Assembly: GCF_004349265.1 (NCBI RefSeq)
Contig: NZ_SMFL01000002.1
Location: forward strand, 496,001-560,000
Length of the DNA: 64,000 nt
Source: Dyadobacter psychrotolerans
GTDB taxonomy: Bacteria > Bacteroidota > Bacteroidia > Cytophagales > Spirosomataceae
Direction of reading: 5' to 3'
Shown: in pieces, positions 34,450 through 44,957 of the stretch
Numbering within the stretch: position 1 is the stretch's first letter
Layout: each line of letters starts with the position of its first letter
The notes under the pieces: model-generated
The model's input: only the letters and a program-made list of their open reading frames with translations
Told to the model about the DNA's origin: nothing
Databases searched by the model: none
Position numbers and translations under genes: made by a program

Positions 34450-35541
34450 TTATTTAACCAACCCAATCACATCTTCCGCCGTCGGGGTGTCGTTGTAATG
34501 CCATTTGCCTTTTACAACACCATCTTTTAAAAGCCAAAGACCGGGATTGGATCGTGAGATAGTTTTTAAAACAGTAGCATCTACATAATAAAACGGCACA
34601 GTAAGCTGGTGCTCTTTCAAAAATTCGACTATTTCACCGCTGTCGCCCGATGTCAGAACGATGGGTTCTACGCCTTTGTTTTTTATACCGTTGATCAATT
34701 TGCTGATGTCCGGCAAAGCAGCAGTGTTGATATCGGTGAAATTTTTTATGATCAAAAATAACTTTTTGCCTTTAAAAGTTTCTTCCGTGTAATCACCTGC
34801 GTCGTTCCAAACTTTGTAGTCTGTAATCTTCGCTTTTGCATCTTCATTAAGAACGATCATTTCCTTAAATACGAGCGTTGTGTCGGTCGGATACTGCTCA
34901 TATTCATACTTCTTTCCATCTTTTTCGAAAACATACAGGTACCGCAAAGGTTCAGACGGTTTGGTCTGCGCAGGAATATTGGCTCCAACCCGATAAGGAA
35001 GAAGATCAAGAATAGGTAAGTGGCGAAGTGCGTAGACGGCAATACCCAGTGAGGCAATTGTTGAAATGACCACAATCATTCCTGTTGGAAGCGGCCTGAT
35101 TTTCTTTCTATAATAAACCAGAACGAGAATCAGAGCCAGCAGGAACAAATCTTTGCCAAAGGACGTCCACGGTGTTAATTTAATAGCAGCTCCAAAACAT
35201 CCGCAGTCGGTTACCTTATTAAAGTAAGCAGAATAAAATGTAAGGAATGTAAAGAAAATAATAATCAGTAAGAGGAAAAGCGAGGTTGTTCTCGGTTTAT
35301 AAGCAACCAGAAGTGCAATTCCTAAAACAACCTCAGCTGTACATAAGAATACAGAAAAATACAAGGCAAGAGGAACCAGCGACATAAAAAAGTCGTGTAA
35401 CGCTGGAAGGTCGGCGGCAAAAACCTCAAAATATTCTTCGAGTTTATATTGGGTACCGACAGGGTCATTCAGCTTAATGAGTCCTGAAAAGATAAATAAC
35501 AAACCGACTATGACGCGGGAAGCTTGTGCAAGAATTTTCAT
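34450..35541 (-). CDS. BT_3928-type membrane protein (DoxX-like plus thioredoxin-like)
   Basis: A 363-residue membrane protein. The N-terminal third has four hydrophobic segments of DoxX/MauE type, beginning VIVGLLFIFSGLIKLNDP, with a cysteine pair in TDCGCFGA near residue 113. A further hydrophobic segment (MIVVISTIASLGIAVYA) lies near residues 155-171. The rest is soluble and resembles a thioredoxin fold (LFLIIKNFTDINTAALPDI, FYYVDATVLKTISRSNPGLW), but without a CxxC active site. The family is common in Bacteroidota and its role, perhaps redox-related, is unknown. It lies 48 bp after the DUF1599 gene. Confidence 0.85.
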   Translation of the reverse strand: MKILAQASRVIVGLLFIFSGLIKLNDPVGTQYKLEEYFEVFAADLPALHDFFMSLVPLALYFSVFLCTAEVVLGIALLVAYKPRTTSLFLLLIIIFFTFLTFYSAYFNKVTDCGCFGAAIKLTPWTSFGKDLFLLALILVLVYYRKKIRPLPTGMIVVISTIASLGIAVYALRHLPILDLLPYRVGANIPAQTKPSEPLRYLYVFEKDGKKYEYEQYPTDTTLVFKEMIVLNEDAKAKITDYKVWNDAGDYTEETFKGKKLFLIIKNFTDINTAALPDISKLINGIKNKGVEPIVLTSGDSGEIVEFLKEHQLTVPFYYVDATVLKTISRSNPGLWLLKDGVVKGKWHYNDTPTAEDVIGLVK

Positions 35542-35589
35542 TTTCCGGAGTAGGTTAACCAGTTGGACAAATTGTGGCAGAAAACTGTC

Positions 35590-36144
35590 CTAATTGGTTT
35601 GTAATGCGTTTGATTTTATAAGGCAAAAAACGGCATAATTGATCATATCCTGATATCCGGCTTTTACGCCTTCGGAAACCAATGTGACGCCCTGATTATC
35701 TTCAATTTGTTTTATTCTTAATAATTTCATCAGAATAATATCGGTCATGGAGCTAACACGCATGTCTCTCCATGCCTCACCATAGTCATGATTTTTATTA
35801 AAGAGCAGTTCTTTAACTTCAATCACCTGCGCGTTGTAAAGATCCGTCAGCCCCTCGGTATCAATTTCTATTTTTGAATCACCGAGCGAGATCTGGATCA
35901 GCGCCATCACGCAGTAGTTAATAATTCCTATAAATTCAGAAGAAATATCATCATCAACTTTCTGGAAACCTTTTTCCTGAATTGTACGGATGCGCTGGGC
36001 TTTGATGAAGATTTGATCCGTTATGGACGGAATTCTCAGAATACGCCAGGAAGTTCCGTAATCTTTATTTTTTTTTGCAAAAAGGTCTTGGCAATACTGA
36101 ATGATTTCCTGATATTCCGCTTCTGTCGATTTCAAGGTTTGCAA
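35590..36144 (-). CDS. DUF1599 family protein with internal duplication
   Basis: A 184-residue protein. Two similar halves are plain: KKNKDYGTSWRILRIPSITD in the first and NKNHDYGEAWRDMRVSSMTD in the second, each followed by an Arg/Ile-rich helix (AQRIRTIQE and LLRIKQIED) and a YC/YA-containing helix (IINYCVMALI and MINYAVFCLI). The family is widespread in Bacteroidota and its function is not established. All-alpha repeats with acidic and KDYG-type residues recall MazG-like nucleotide enzymes, but the metal-binding pattern was not confirmed. It is the first gene of a likely DUF1599-BT_3928-aroK operon, divergent from folP. Confidence 0.87.
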   Translation of the reverse strand: MQTLKSTEAEYQEIIQYCQDLFAKKNKDYGTSWRILRIPSITDQIFIKAQRIRTIQEKGFQKVDDDISSEFIGIINYCVMALIQISLGDSKIEIDTEGLTDLYNAQVIEVKELLFNKNHDYGEAWRDMRVSSMTDIILMKLLRIKQIEDNQGVTLVSEGVKAGYQDMINYAVFCLIKSNALQTN

Positions 36145-36248
36145 TATGTTAAGCCTGGTAATTTATCAATATTTAATTTCAATAAAGAATGGGTGAGTGT
36201 TGCTGGTTTGGTATGATATGCCGGCGACCTCTCTTCCAATGATTTTAT

Positions 36249-37106
36249 ATGTCGCAAGTTAATAAAAAAACGATTAATGTCAGGGGAGAGCTTATTGATC
36301 TCTCGACACCACTCGTAATGGGGATTTTGAACCGTACACCCGATTCTTTCTATGCCGAAAGCCGGGTAACTTCGCTGGATGCTGTAATTGAGCGGGTTGG
36401 CATTATGCAACAGGAGGGTGCCTCAATTATTGATATAGGAGGATATTCCACCCGGCCAGGTGCGGAAGAGATTTCATTTGCGCAGGAAATTGAAAGAATT
36501 GAATCCGTGATCGGACCGTTGCGTAAAAATTTCCCGGATTTGATCATATCTATTGATACTTTTCGTTCTGAGGTTGCAAAAAGGGCGGTAGAGCAGGGGG
36601 CAGACATCATTAACGATGTAGCAGGAGGGATTCTTGATGAAAGTATGTTTGATATGGTTGCGATGCTCGGCGTTCCCTATATTCTTATGCACATGCGGGG
36701 AACACCGGAAACTATGAATATGCTCACGGAATACAATAACGTGGTTGTCGATGTAATAAAGGATTTGAAGTCAAAGATAGATTTGTTAAGACAAAAAGGT
36801 GTTACCGACATTTTGTTGGATCCTGGTTTTGGTTTTGCCAAAAACATTCCGCAAAATTTTCAGCTGCTGGCTAATCTGTCTGAATTTCATCAGTTAGGTT
36901 ACCCGCTGCTTGTTGGTCTGTCACGCAAAGCAACGATTTATAAAACCTTGGGAATAAATGCCGGTGAGGCCTTGAATGGAACCTCAGTATTGAACACAAT
37001 AGCTTTGCAAAATGGCGCTTCTATTCTCAGGGTGCACGATGTGAAGCCGGCGGCAGAAGCTGTAAAACTATGGATGGCTACTCAACCTATGGAGAAAAAA
37101 GAGTAA
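36249..37106 (+). CDS. folP: Dihydropteroate synthase
   Basis: A 285-residue enzyme that joins p-aminobenzoate to hydroxymethyl-dihydropterin diphosphate in folate synthesis, the target of sulfonamides. Signature blocks are VMGILNRTPDSFY (about 23-35), IIDIGGYSTRPGAE (about 59-72), ISIDTFRSEVA, IINDVAGG and the loop LDPGFGFAKN. A basic GLSRK follows. All blocks are intact. It lies 29 bp before cdaA on the same strand, an arrangement often seen in Bacteroidota. Confidence 0.96.
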   Translation: MSQVNKKTINVRGELIDLSTPLVMGILNRTPDSFYAESRVTSLDAVIERVGIMQQEGASIIDIGGYSTRPGAEEISFAQEIERIESVIGPLRKNFPDLIISIDTFRSEVAKRAVEQGADIINDVAGGILDESMFDMVAMLGVPYILMHMRGTPETMNMLTEYNNVVVDVIKDLKSKIDLLRQKGVTDILLDPGFGFAKNIPQNFQLLANLSEFHQLGYPLLVGLSRKATIYKTLGINAGEALNGTSVLNTIALQNGASILRVHDVKPAAEAVKLWMATQPMEKKE

Positions 37107-37135
37107 TTTAGTCGCGAAATAATATTGATTTTTTT

Positions 37136-37939
37136 ATGCGTGTGGGTTTTTTGAATATTAATTGGGCGGATATCCTGGATGTGTTTTTGGTTTCAGTTCT
37201 TCTGTATCAGGTTTACACCCTGGTAAGAGGAAGTATTGCCAGCCGCGTTTTTCTGGGTTATTTGTTTGTTTATGTCTTCTATCTGGTTGTAAAGGGGCTT
37301 GGGCTTGGTTTGCTTACGGCCATTTTACAATATTTTATGGGTGTTGGAGCCGTAGCATTGATTGTTATTTTTCAGCAGGAAATTCGTCGGTTCCTTTTAA
37401 TAATAGGTAAATCAACCATACACACCAATAATGGTTTCCTGAAAAAAATTCTTAGGAATTCAATTCTGGATATAAAAACAAAGAATTTGAAAGAGATTGT
37501 TGATGCCAGTAAAACGATCGCTGCTAATTTTACTGGTGCTCTGATTGTGGTAAACAAACGGGATGATTTAAGTAAGTTTGTTGAAACAGGTGAATTCCTT
37601 GATGCCAGGGTTTCCAAACCGCTGCTCGTTTCTCTTTTTAATCAATATAGTGAATTGCATGACGGCGCGATTGTGATCGTTGATGGCCGTATCAAAGCAG
37701 CACGCTGCGTACTTCCTGTTGCAGATGGGGTAGATGTTCCTTCGTCACTTGGATTTCGTCATCGCGCGGCTATGGGAATGAGTGAAGCTACTGACGCCGT
37801 GGTGATTGTGATTTCGGAGCAAACCGGCCGTATTTCAGTGGCAGTCGAAGGTGAGCTACATGGTAATATTCCAATAGGTGAGCTACAAAGCCGGCTGGAA
37901 GAATATCTTTCGTCAGACGTACAGCGTATGCCGAAATAA
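37136..37939 (+). CDS. cdaA: Diadenylate cyclase CdaA
   Basis: A 267-residue membrane-bound diadenylate cyclase that makes the second messenger c-di-AMP from two ATP. Three hydrophobic segments occupy about residues 8-80. The DisA_N catalytic domain follows with the DGA motif in ELHDGAIVIVDG (about 178-189) and RHRAA in LGFRHRAAMG (about 207-216), both intact. c-di-AMP commonly controls turgor and potassium transport. It is co-oriented with folP (gap 29 bp) and followed by rpsT, which has its own promoter. Confidence 0.95.
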   Translation: MRVGFLNINWADILDVFLVSVLLYQVYTLVRGSIASRVFLGYLFVYVFYLVVKGLGLGLLTAILQYFMGVGAVALIVIFQQEIRRFLLIIGKSTIHTNNGFLKKILRNSILDIKTKNLKEIVDASKTIAANFTGALIVVNKRDDLSKFVETGEFLDARVSKPLLVSLFNQYSELHDGAIVIVDGRIKAARCVLPVADGVDVPSSLGFRHRAAMGMSEATDAVVIVISEQTGRISVAVEGELHGNIPIGELQSRLEEYLSSDVQRMPK

Positions 37940-37975
37940 AATTTTATGTGTTAGCAATATTTTTTTCATCATTAC

Positions 37976-38006
37976 TTGGCATTTCAAGAAGCTTTTTCTA
38001 TTTTTG
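37976..38006 (+). promoter_or_regulatory. Promoter of rpsT
   Basis: TTG at 37976-37978, a 20-base spacer, then TATTTTTG at 37999-38006, both elements of the Bacteroidota sigma-ABfr promoter. The expected leader is about 32 bases to the rpsT ATG. Confidence 0.75.
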
Positions 38007-38044
38007 CAAACCAATTCGAGAAAGAAAAATATCATTATTATAAA

Positions 38045-38308
38045 ATGGCAAATCATAAATCTGCATTAAAGAGAATTCGTGCCAACGAGACAAAGCGTTT
38101 GCGTAATCGTTACCAACACAAAACTACCCGTTCATACATCAAGAAATTGCGTGAAACGACTGATAAGGCTGTGGCTGTAGAAGTATACAAAACTGTTTCT
38201 TCTATGTTGGATCGTTTGGCTAAGAAAAATATCATTCACAAGAAAAAAGCTTCTAACCAAAAATCTAAATTAGCTAAGCTAATTAACGGATTGGCGATCG
38301 CAGCATAA
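38045..38308 (+). CDS. rpsT: 30S ribosomal protein S20
   Basis: An 87-residue basic ribosomal protein of the small subunit. It starts [18 protein letters not shown] and ends [13 protein letters not shown], with Lys/Arg-rich helices throughout, as in all S20 proteins. The frame is open further upstream, but that extension overlaps the promoter, so the ATG at 38045 is the true start. It is a single-gene unit with its own promoter and a strong terminator just after the stop. Confidence 0.97.
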   Translation: MANHKSALKRIRANETKRLRNRYQHKTTRSYIKKLRETTDKAVAVEVYKTVSSMLDRLAKKNIIHKKKASNQKSKLAKLINGLAIAA

Positions 38309-38329
38309 GACATCTTTACAGGATTCTGA

Positions 38330-38354
38330 CCCCGGTATTTTTTACCGGGGTTTT
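38330..38354 (+). terminator. Terminator of rpsT
   Basis: Perfect 8-bp stem CCCCGGTA/TACCGGGG, 5-base loop of T, then four T. Confidence 0.9.
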
Positions 38355-38567
38355 CTTGTTTATAGCCAGGTGTTTTGGATTCTCGCTGATTAATTTAGGC
38401 AGATGCAACGGTGTAAATACGGTTTAAGTTTGCTCTTTAAACAAGGGCGGCTTAAATTGCGCTTCAAACAAAAACCTTTTTTATTCTGTTTTAACGCCAT
38501 TGGCTTCACTTTTTTGCCGACTATTGGCGTTCTAGTAACAAGCTTTATTTAACTAAACTTCTTATCT

Positions 38568-39842
38568 ATGAAAAAAGTAGCATTGTTTGCCGGTTTGGTG
38601 GCATTGGGATCGGTTCCTACTGTTGCCCAATCGCCCGTTAATTTTAATGCAAAAGGTCTGGTGGTAATTTCGGATGCAGATTTGTCGGCTTCTGCATTGG
38701 TTGATGGTAAACTGCTAAGAGATAATACTGCCAAAGATCAGTTAACAACAATTAAGTTTCCTATTCAAAGAGGTAGTGCGGGAATGGGAACAGCCCTTAT
38801 TTCCAACTCAGCCCTCGGATATTCTAAAACCATTGCGGTCCCTGCGACAGGGGGTCTTGCTTATGTACTTGAAAACAGGGTTCGTCCCGAGGATGGTGTA
38901 ACCGAATTTAAAGATGCTGCAACAGAATTTCCGGTTGGTGAAAAGCTTTATGTGGTAGATATTGCTAATATGGCTGGGCCAAAAGCCAAGTTTGGTTTTC
39001 CTGTTGGAAAAAAGCCAACATCAATTGATATAAATAAAAATGAGCTGATTATTTCTACCAGCGATAAAGGTAAAGAGCTGGTATTTATTGAGGCCGCTGC
39101 GGATGGAAAGCCTGCAAGGTTCCTGAACTTACCGGCAGGCATTGATTCAACAAGCAAAATCATAGACCTGACCTGGCATCCTTCGGGTGATTTTATTGCC
39201 TTCACATTGGATAATGCCAATGAAGTGGGATTGTACAGAGTCATTAGAGAAGCGGGTAAGCTAAAAAATGTGGAGTTGGTTGGTAAACCTGTTAAAGTAG
39301 GAACAGATCCTTCGTTTGGGAAATTTTCGGCGGACGGGAAACATTATTTTGTAGTTGATTCAAAAGGAGCAAAGGGCAAAGGTGCGGGTGATGGAGAAAT
39401 ATTTGTCATAGATTTTTCAATGGACGGCTCTATAGAACACAAAGTGGCAGGACAAACTGCCGTTGGCTCTAATGCAAGTTCTTTTGCCGTAAGCCCAGAC
39501 GGAACATTGCTCGCGGCAGTTAGTTCCGGTAAAAGCGGTTCTCCCTGGACAGATGCTGGAGCGGGATCCGGTAGTGCTTTGACTTTGTACAAAATAGGAG
39601 CAACCGGCGCTTTAACAAAAGTTGCCGATTATCCTTTCGAAGGTATTGCACCTCAAAGTGTAGTTTTTGATAAAGACGGATCAAACCTGGCCGTATCGGT
39701 GATGGAATATCTGGAATACGGAACCGGCGCAGGTGGTGTTGAGTTCTGGACAGTCACAAAAGGAGAAACGCCGTCTCTAAAAAAGCAGGTCGCTAAAATC
39801 AGTGTAGGTAAAGGAGCACATACACTTCGTGTGATTCCCTGA
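38568..39842 (+). CDS. Exported beta-propeller-like protein of unknown function
   Basis: A 424-residue protein with a signal peptide (VALFAGLVALGSVPTVAQ). The rest is beta-rich with repeated blade-like units, such as IDLTWHPSGDFIAFTLDNANEVGLYRV and FAVSPDGTLLAAVSSG (in short: HPSGDFIAF, SADGKHYF, SPDGTLLAA, DKDGSNLAV), spaced by about 50-60 residues, as in YncE/lactonase-type propellers. No catalytic residues can be assigned. It is alone between rpsT and a convergent YhhN gene, with a bidirectional terminator at its end. It is probably periplasmic. Confidence 0.75.
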   Translation: MKKVALFAGLVALGSVPTVAQSPVNFNAKGLVVISDADLSASALVDGKLLRDNTAKDQLTTIKFPIQRGSAGMGTALISNSALGYSKTIAVPATGGLAYVLENRVRPEDGVTEFKDAATEFPVGEKLYVVDIANMAGPKAKFGFPVGKKPTSIDINKNELIISTSDKGKELVFIEAAADGKPARFLNLPAGIDSTSKIIDLTWHPSGDFIAFTLDNANEVGLYRVIREAGKLKNVELVGKPVKVGTDPSFGKFSADGKHYFVVDSKGAKGKGAGDGEIFVIDFSMDGSIEHKVAGQTAVGSNASSFAVSPDGTLLAAVSSGKSGSPWTDAGAGSGSALTLYKIGATGALTKVADYPFEGIAPQSVVFDKDGSNLAVSVMEYLEYGTGAGGVEFWTVTKGETPSLKKQVAKISVGKGAHTLRVIP

Positions 39843-39864
39843 TGGTATAGAAAATATATATAGT

Positions 39865-39900
39865 AAAACAGGCCGGCTTAATCACCGGCCTGTTTTGTTT
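39865..39900. terminator. Bidirectional terminator between propeller and YhhN genes
   Basis: Perfect 12-bp stem AAAACAGGCCGG/CCGGCCTGTTTT with an 8-base loop and T-rich flank. The YhhN gene's stop codon lies inside the loop. Confidence 0.88.
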
Positions 39901-40555
39901 TGAGATAACCCATCATAATGAAATACTGTGCAGCAGCATAGGTTCCCATAACCCAAACGGTATTGAGCGGAATCGGAATCAAAAAACGGTGAATCGCGAT
40001 GCACGAATCGGATATCATAAAAAGCAGTGCACCGGCGAATACCATATAAAAGGAACTTGCCGATACCGATGTCTTCCTCAGCCACGCAAGCCAGGTCATC
40101 GTTGCAATGCTGTATGCATAGACTGCCACAGAAACTTTCATAATTAAATCCGGCAAAGTAGGTAACAAAATCAGATAAAGCGCCAGGGCAAAAACAATGA
40201 AAGGAATTTTAGACCATATGGAAGCGAAAGAAAGGGGAGGACGAATATCTGAGATAAAACTGATACAATATAAAATCTGCATAATCAGAAAGGCGGCCAG
40301 CCCCGGTATAAAAAGATCAGTTTCTTTGATCATCAGTAGTATATCTCCCAACAAGGCGAAGAAAAGCGCAGGCAGGAAGAATTTACGGTTACCTGGCTTT
40401 CTCTGGTCAGGCACTAGCTGTGCGTAAAACATGAGTAATATTAAAATCATTGGCTTGGTAACATACACCAACCAATAGTGTCCGGTTATATCCGCAGTAA
40501 TTTCCAGCAGGGTAATAAAAATATAGGACGCGGCAAAAAGATGTTGACTTTTCAT
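39878..40555 (-). CDS. YhhN family membrane protein (lysoplasmalogenase-like)
   Basis: A 225-residue integral membrane protein with about eight hydrophobic segments. Family landmarks are YVTKPMILILLMFYAQ near residues 31-46, LFFALLGDILLMIKE at about 66-80, and a later SFYMVFAGALLFMISDSCIAI. YhhN/TMEM86 proteins are related to lysoplasmalogenases, but activity in bacteria is mostly inferred. The stop lies within the shared terminator hairpin. It is divergent from the ABC-F gene. Confidence 0.85.
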   Translation of the reverse strand: MKSQHLFAASYIFITLLEITADITGHYWLVYVTKPMILILLMFYAQLVPDQRKPGNRKFFLPALFFALLGDILLMIKETDLFIPGLAAFLIMQILYCISFISDIRPPLSFASIWSKIPFIVFALALYLILLPTLPDLIMKVSVAVYAYSIATMTWLAWLRKTSVSASSFYMVFAGALLFMISDSCIAIHRFLIPIPLNTVWVMGTYAAAQYFIMMGYLKTKQAGD

Positions 40556-40584
40556 AACAGAACGGGAGGATTAAGGCAGATTAA

Positions 40585-42261
<1,677 letters not shown>

Positions 42262-42299
42262 AAATTAAGGTCTTTTTGACTTTTTACACTTAAATAATG

Positions 42300-42340
42300 A
42301 AAATACCCGTTGGACAAAGTCAGCGGGTATTTTCGTTTTT
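42300..42340. terminator. Terminator between ABC-F and small dehydrogenase subunit genes
   Basis: Perfect 10-bp stem AAAATACCCG/CGGGTATTTT, 14-base loop, then CGTTTTT on the plus strand. It can serve both convergent genes. Confidence 0.8.
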
Positions 42341-42354
42341 GCCAAACTAAAATT

Positions 42355-42984
42355 TCAGCTTATATACTTCTCATATTGTTTAATCACATCTGCCGGTGGG
42401 CCTTCCCAAACGTTAGGCGTATTACCTACATAACCGATGTCGTCTATTCCAATACGGGTCGTGTAAAAACCAGATGCTGTCAGGTTCCGCATCAGATTAA
42501 AAAATGCTACCCCCTGGCTGTACATAGGTTTTGCTTTTTCAGGATAGGCGATGTCATCAACAATTTGCAGCTGCTGCTCTTTGCTGCAAAGTGTAAATAT
42601 TTTTTTAAAGCGTTTATTCGATTCAATATCCAGCCATTTCAAACCGCCCCGAAGCGGAACCTGGTTTTGCGGCATATCCTTTGCTATAAATTCGATAAAT
42701 GCCGGAACCCCAGCTTCTGATGCACTTCCTGATTTTGCATCTTTTGGAATGATGATATCACAAAGCACCTTCACTGTTGCCAGCTCAGATACGGTAAAGA
42801 ATTTTTCCTTCATCAATCTCGCATCCCGGATGGCTTCTTCTTTTTGCCTTCCGCCAGGAATTTTAATCGGTGTTTCAGGCGGTGAGTCCAATTCTCTCTG
42901 CTCAGCCATGGCAACCTGCGGATTCATGCCGGCTAGTCCGAGGGAACTGAGTGTTAATGCTTTTAATGAATCTCTGCGTTTCAT
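42355..42984 (-). CDS. Gluconate 2-dehydrogenase subunit 3 family protein
   Basis: A 209-residue exported small subunit. The N-terminus (MKRRDSLKALTLSSLGLAG) looks like a Tat signal with a twin-arginine pair. The body has TVKVLCDIIIPKDAKSGSASEAGVPAFIEFIA, seen here as IIPKDAKSGSA and VPAFIEFIA, typical of this family. In FAD sugar dehydrogenases the small subunit is needed for export of the catalytic subunit, which lies directly upstream (27-bp gap, same strand). Together they would oxidise a sugar or polyol in the periplasm. A cytochrome subunit is not in the window. Confidence 0.87.
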   Translation of the reverse strand: MKRRDSLKALTLSSLGLAGMNPQVAMAEQRELDSPPETPIKIPGGRQKEEAIRDARLMKEKFFTVSELATVKVLCDIIIPKDAKSGSASEAGVPAFIEFIAKDMPQNQVPLRGGLKWLDIESNKRFKKIFTLCSKEQQLQIVDDIAYPEKAKPMYSQGVAFFNLMRNLTASGFYTTRIGIDDIGYVGNTPNVWEGPPADVIKQYEKYIS

Positions 42985-43011
42985 ATTCTGATGAAATTAA
43001 CTGTCAGATGA

Positions 43012-44751
43012 TTAAATATTTTTCTTTTTGGTTTGGTCAATAATGTAATCCGAAGCTCTCCATGACAGGGCCAGGATCGTCCAGGTTGGGTTTTTATCTG
43101 CCTGAGAAACAAACGAACCACCGTCTACCACAAATACATTTTTAGCGTCGTGAGCCTGTGAGTATTTGTTAAGTGCAGAGGTTTTCGGATCATCACCCAT
43201 ACGGACGGTTCCAACTTCATGGATGATTCGCCCGGGAGCTGCAATACCATAATTGGTGTCAGCGCCTGGCTTGGTTCCGCTTGCCACACCGCCCAGTGAA
43301 TGAATGATTTCTTCAAAGGTTTCATGCATGTGCTTGGCCTGCTTAATTTCATAATCTGTCCATTTATAATGGAACCGTAGAACCGGAATACCGTACTTGT
43401 CAACCACCGTGGGATCAATCTCTGCATAGTTATCATAGCTCGGAACGGCTTCACCTCTTCCTGCCATACCAATATAAGCACCATAAAAACGGCGGTAATC
43501 TTCTTTAAGCGAAGCTCCATATCCACCAGCAGGTTTCATAACACCGGCAGAGGTTGCATATTTGCCATTCATTCCTTCAATACCTGAACCAAAACCGTAA
43601 CCAGGCATTCCCATACCACCACCATACTCGATATGGTAACCACGTGGGAAATCCAGTTTTTTGTTGTCAAGCCACCAGGGAGTATAAACGTGCATTCCGC
43701 CAACGCCATCTTCATTATACCGTTTCCGGTCCATCAAATGCGGAAGAAATGCTCCTCTGGACGCACCTGTCGAATCATGCAAATATCGTCCAACAACACC
43801 GCTGGAATTTGCCAGTCCGTTTGGATGTCTTTCAGATTTTGAGTTTAAAAGTAAACGTGCAGACTCTCCCGCGCTCGCTGCAAGTACGACCACTTTCCCT
43901 TTTATAGTATGTTCTGTCAGTTTCTCACGGTCAACATACGATACGCCGGTTGCCAATCCTGTATTTGGATCGGTAAGTACCTCCCGCGCCATCGCGTTGT
44001 TGATGAGCGTAACATTTCCTGTCTTCACAGCCGGAATAACCAGTACTGATGAAGACGAGAAATCCGCATAAGCCTGGCAGGAGCGGCTGCATTGGCTGCA
44101 ATAAAAGCAAACGCCACGCTGGTCGTTAATTGGTTTTGTCAGAATGGAAAGCCGTGACGGGATAACCGGAATGTTCGCTTTTTTACCGGCTTTTTGCAGA
44201 AAAAGCTCATGAAGACGTGGTTTTGGAGGGGGAAGAAAAATCCCATCCGGCTCGTTGTCCAAATTTTCAACGGTTCCGAAAACGCCGATGAGCTTATCAA
44301 CCTGGTCGTAATATGGTTTGACATCATCATAACCGATCGGCCAGTCGTCACCGAGGCCATCTATGCTCTTACGCTTAAAATCTTTTGGTCCGAAGCGCAG
44401 TGAGATCCGTCCCCAGTGATTGGTTCTGCCACCAAGCATTCTCGACCGAAACCAGTCAAACTGTGTGCCACTTTTACGCGTGTAGGGTTCTCCATCCAAT
44501 TCCCATCCACCCCAGGCGGCGTCAAAATCACCGAAAGGACGATGGTTTCCTGCTCCGCGTCTTGGAGACTCCCATGGCCATTTTAGTTGCGTAATATACT
44601 TAGGATCAGCAGGATCAAAATACCCGCCTGCTTCCAGAAGTGCTACTTTGGCACCGGCTTTTGCAAGTTGATATGCTGCCATTCCACCTCCCGCTCCCGA
44701 GCCAATAATAACGACATCAAAAACAGCCGGTTGTTCTTTGATTTCAAACAT
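43012..44751 (-). CDS. GMC family FAD-dependent dehydrogenase with Fe-S cysteine motif
   Basis: A 579-residue GMC oxidoreductase. The FAD-binding GSGAGGGMAAYQLAKAG lies at about 17-33. At 215-225 the cysteine set CFYCSQCSRSC (Cys215, 218, 221, 225) looks like an iron-sulfur site, as in the three-subunit FAD glucose/gluconate dehydrogenases. The catalytic region has the conserved His in HEVGTVRMG and the Asn of KNPTWTILALSWRASD near the C-terminus. It lacks its own signal peptide and probably rides out with the Tat-type subunit 3 downstream. The substrate is likely a sugar or polyol, unproven. Confidence 0.9.
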   Translation of the reverse strand: MFEIKEQPAVFDVVIIGSGAGGGMAAYQLAKAGAKVALLEAGGYFDPADPKYITQLKWPWESPRRGAGNHRPFGDFDAAWGGWELDGEPYTRKSGTQFDWFRSRMLGGRTNHWGRISLRFGPKDFKRKSIDGLGDDWPIGYDDVKPYYDQVDKLIGVFGTVENLDNEPDGIFLPPPKPRLHELFLQKAGKKANIPVIPSRLSILTKPINDQRGVCFYCSQCSRSCQAYADFSSSSVLVIPAVKTGNVTLINNAMAREVLTDPNTGLATGVSYVDREKLTEHTIKGKVVVLAASAGESARLLLNSKSERHPNGLANSSGVVGRYLHDSTGASRGAFLPHLMDRKRYNEDGVGGMHVYTPWWLDNKKLDFPRGYHIEYGGGMGMPGYGFGSGIEGMNGKYATSAGVMKPAGGYGASLKEDYRRFYGAYIGMAGRGEAVPSYDNYAEIDPTVVDKYGIPVLRFHYKWTDYEIKQAKHMHETFEEIIHSLGGVASGTKPGADTNYGIAAPGRIIHEVGTVRMGDDPKTSALNKYSQAHDAKNVFVVDGGSFVSQADKNPTWTILALSWRASDYIIDQTKKKNI

Positions 44752-44928
44752 AAAACAGGGTTAGTTTAAATACCATTTAATCATTAAATATAAACACAGA
44801 TCTTATAACAGATGCTTAAGCAAATTATTTTAGACCTATTTAAAAAGAATCTAAACGCTCCATCTTTCATATAAATAGTACGATCATAATAACAATATGT
44901 ACCAGTCATTTTTAAAAACGTTTTTCCG

Positions 44929-44936
44929 TACCTTTG
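44929..44936 (+). promoter_or_regulatory. -7 box of tsaC
   Basis: TACCTTTG fits TAnnTTTG. It overlaps the first codon of the longest open frame, so tsaC must start further downstream, at the TTG 44958. Confidence 0.6.
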
Positions 44937-44957
44937 CGCTTTGAAAAAATAGTTATT

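Noticed and set aside
35542-35589. Imperfect inverted repeat between the DUF1599 and BT_3928 genes as a terminator
   Set aside because: The arms differ in length, there is no T-run, and the genes look co-transcribed.
38357-38567. AACGCCA and TGGCGTT inverted arms between rpsT and the propeller gene as a riboswitch
   Set aside because: The 7-bp arms are too short and no known riboswitch core was recognised.
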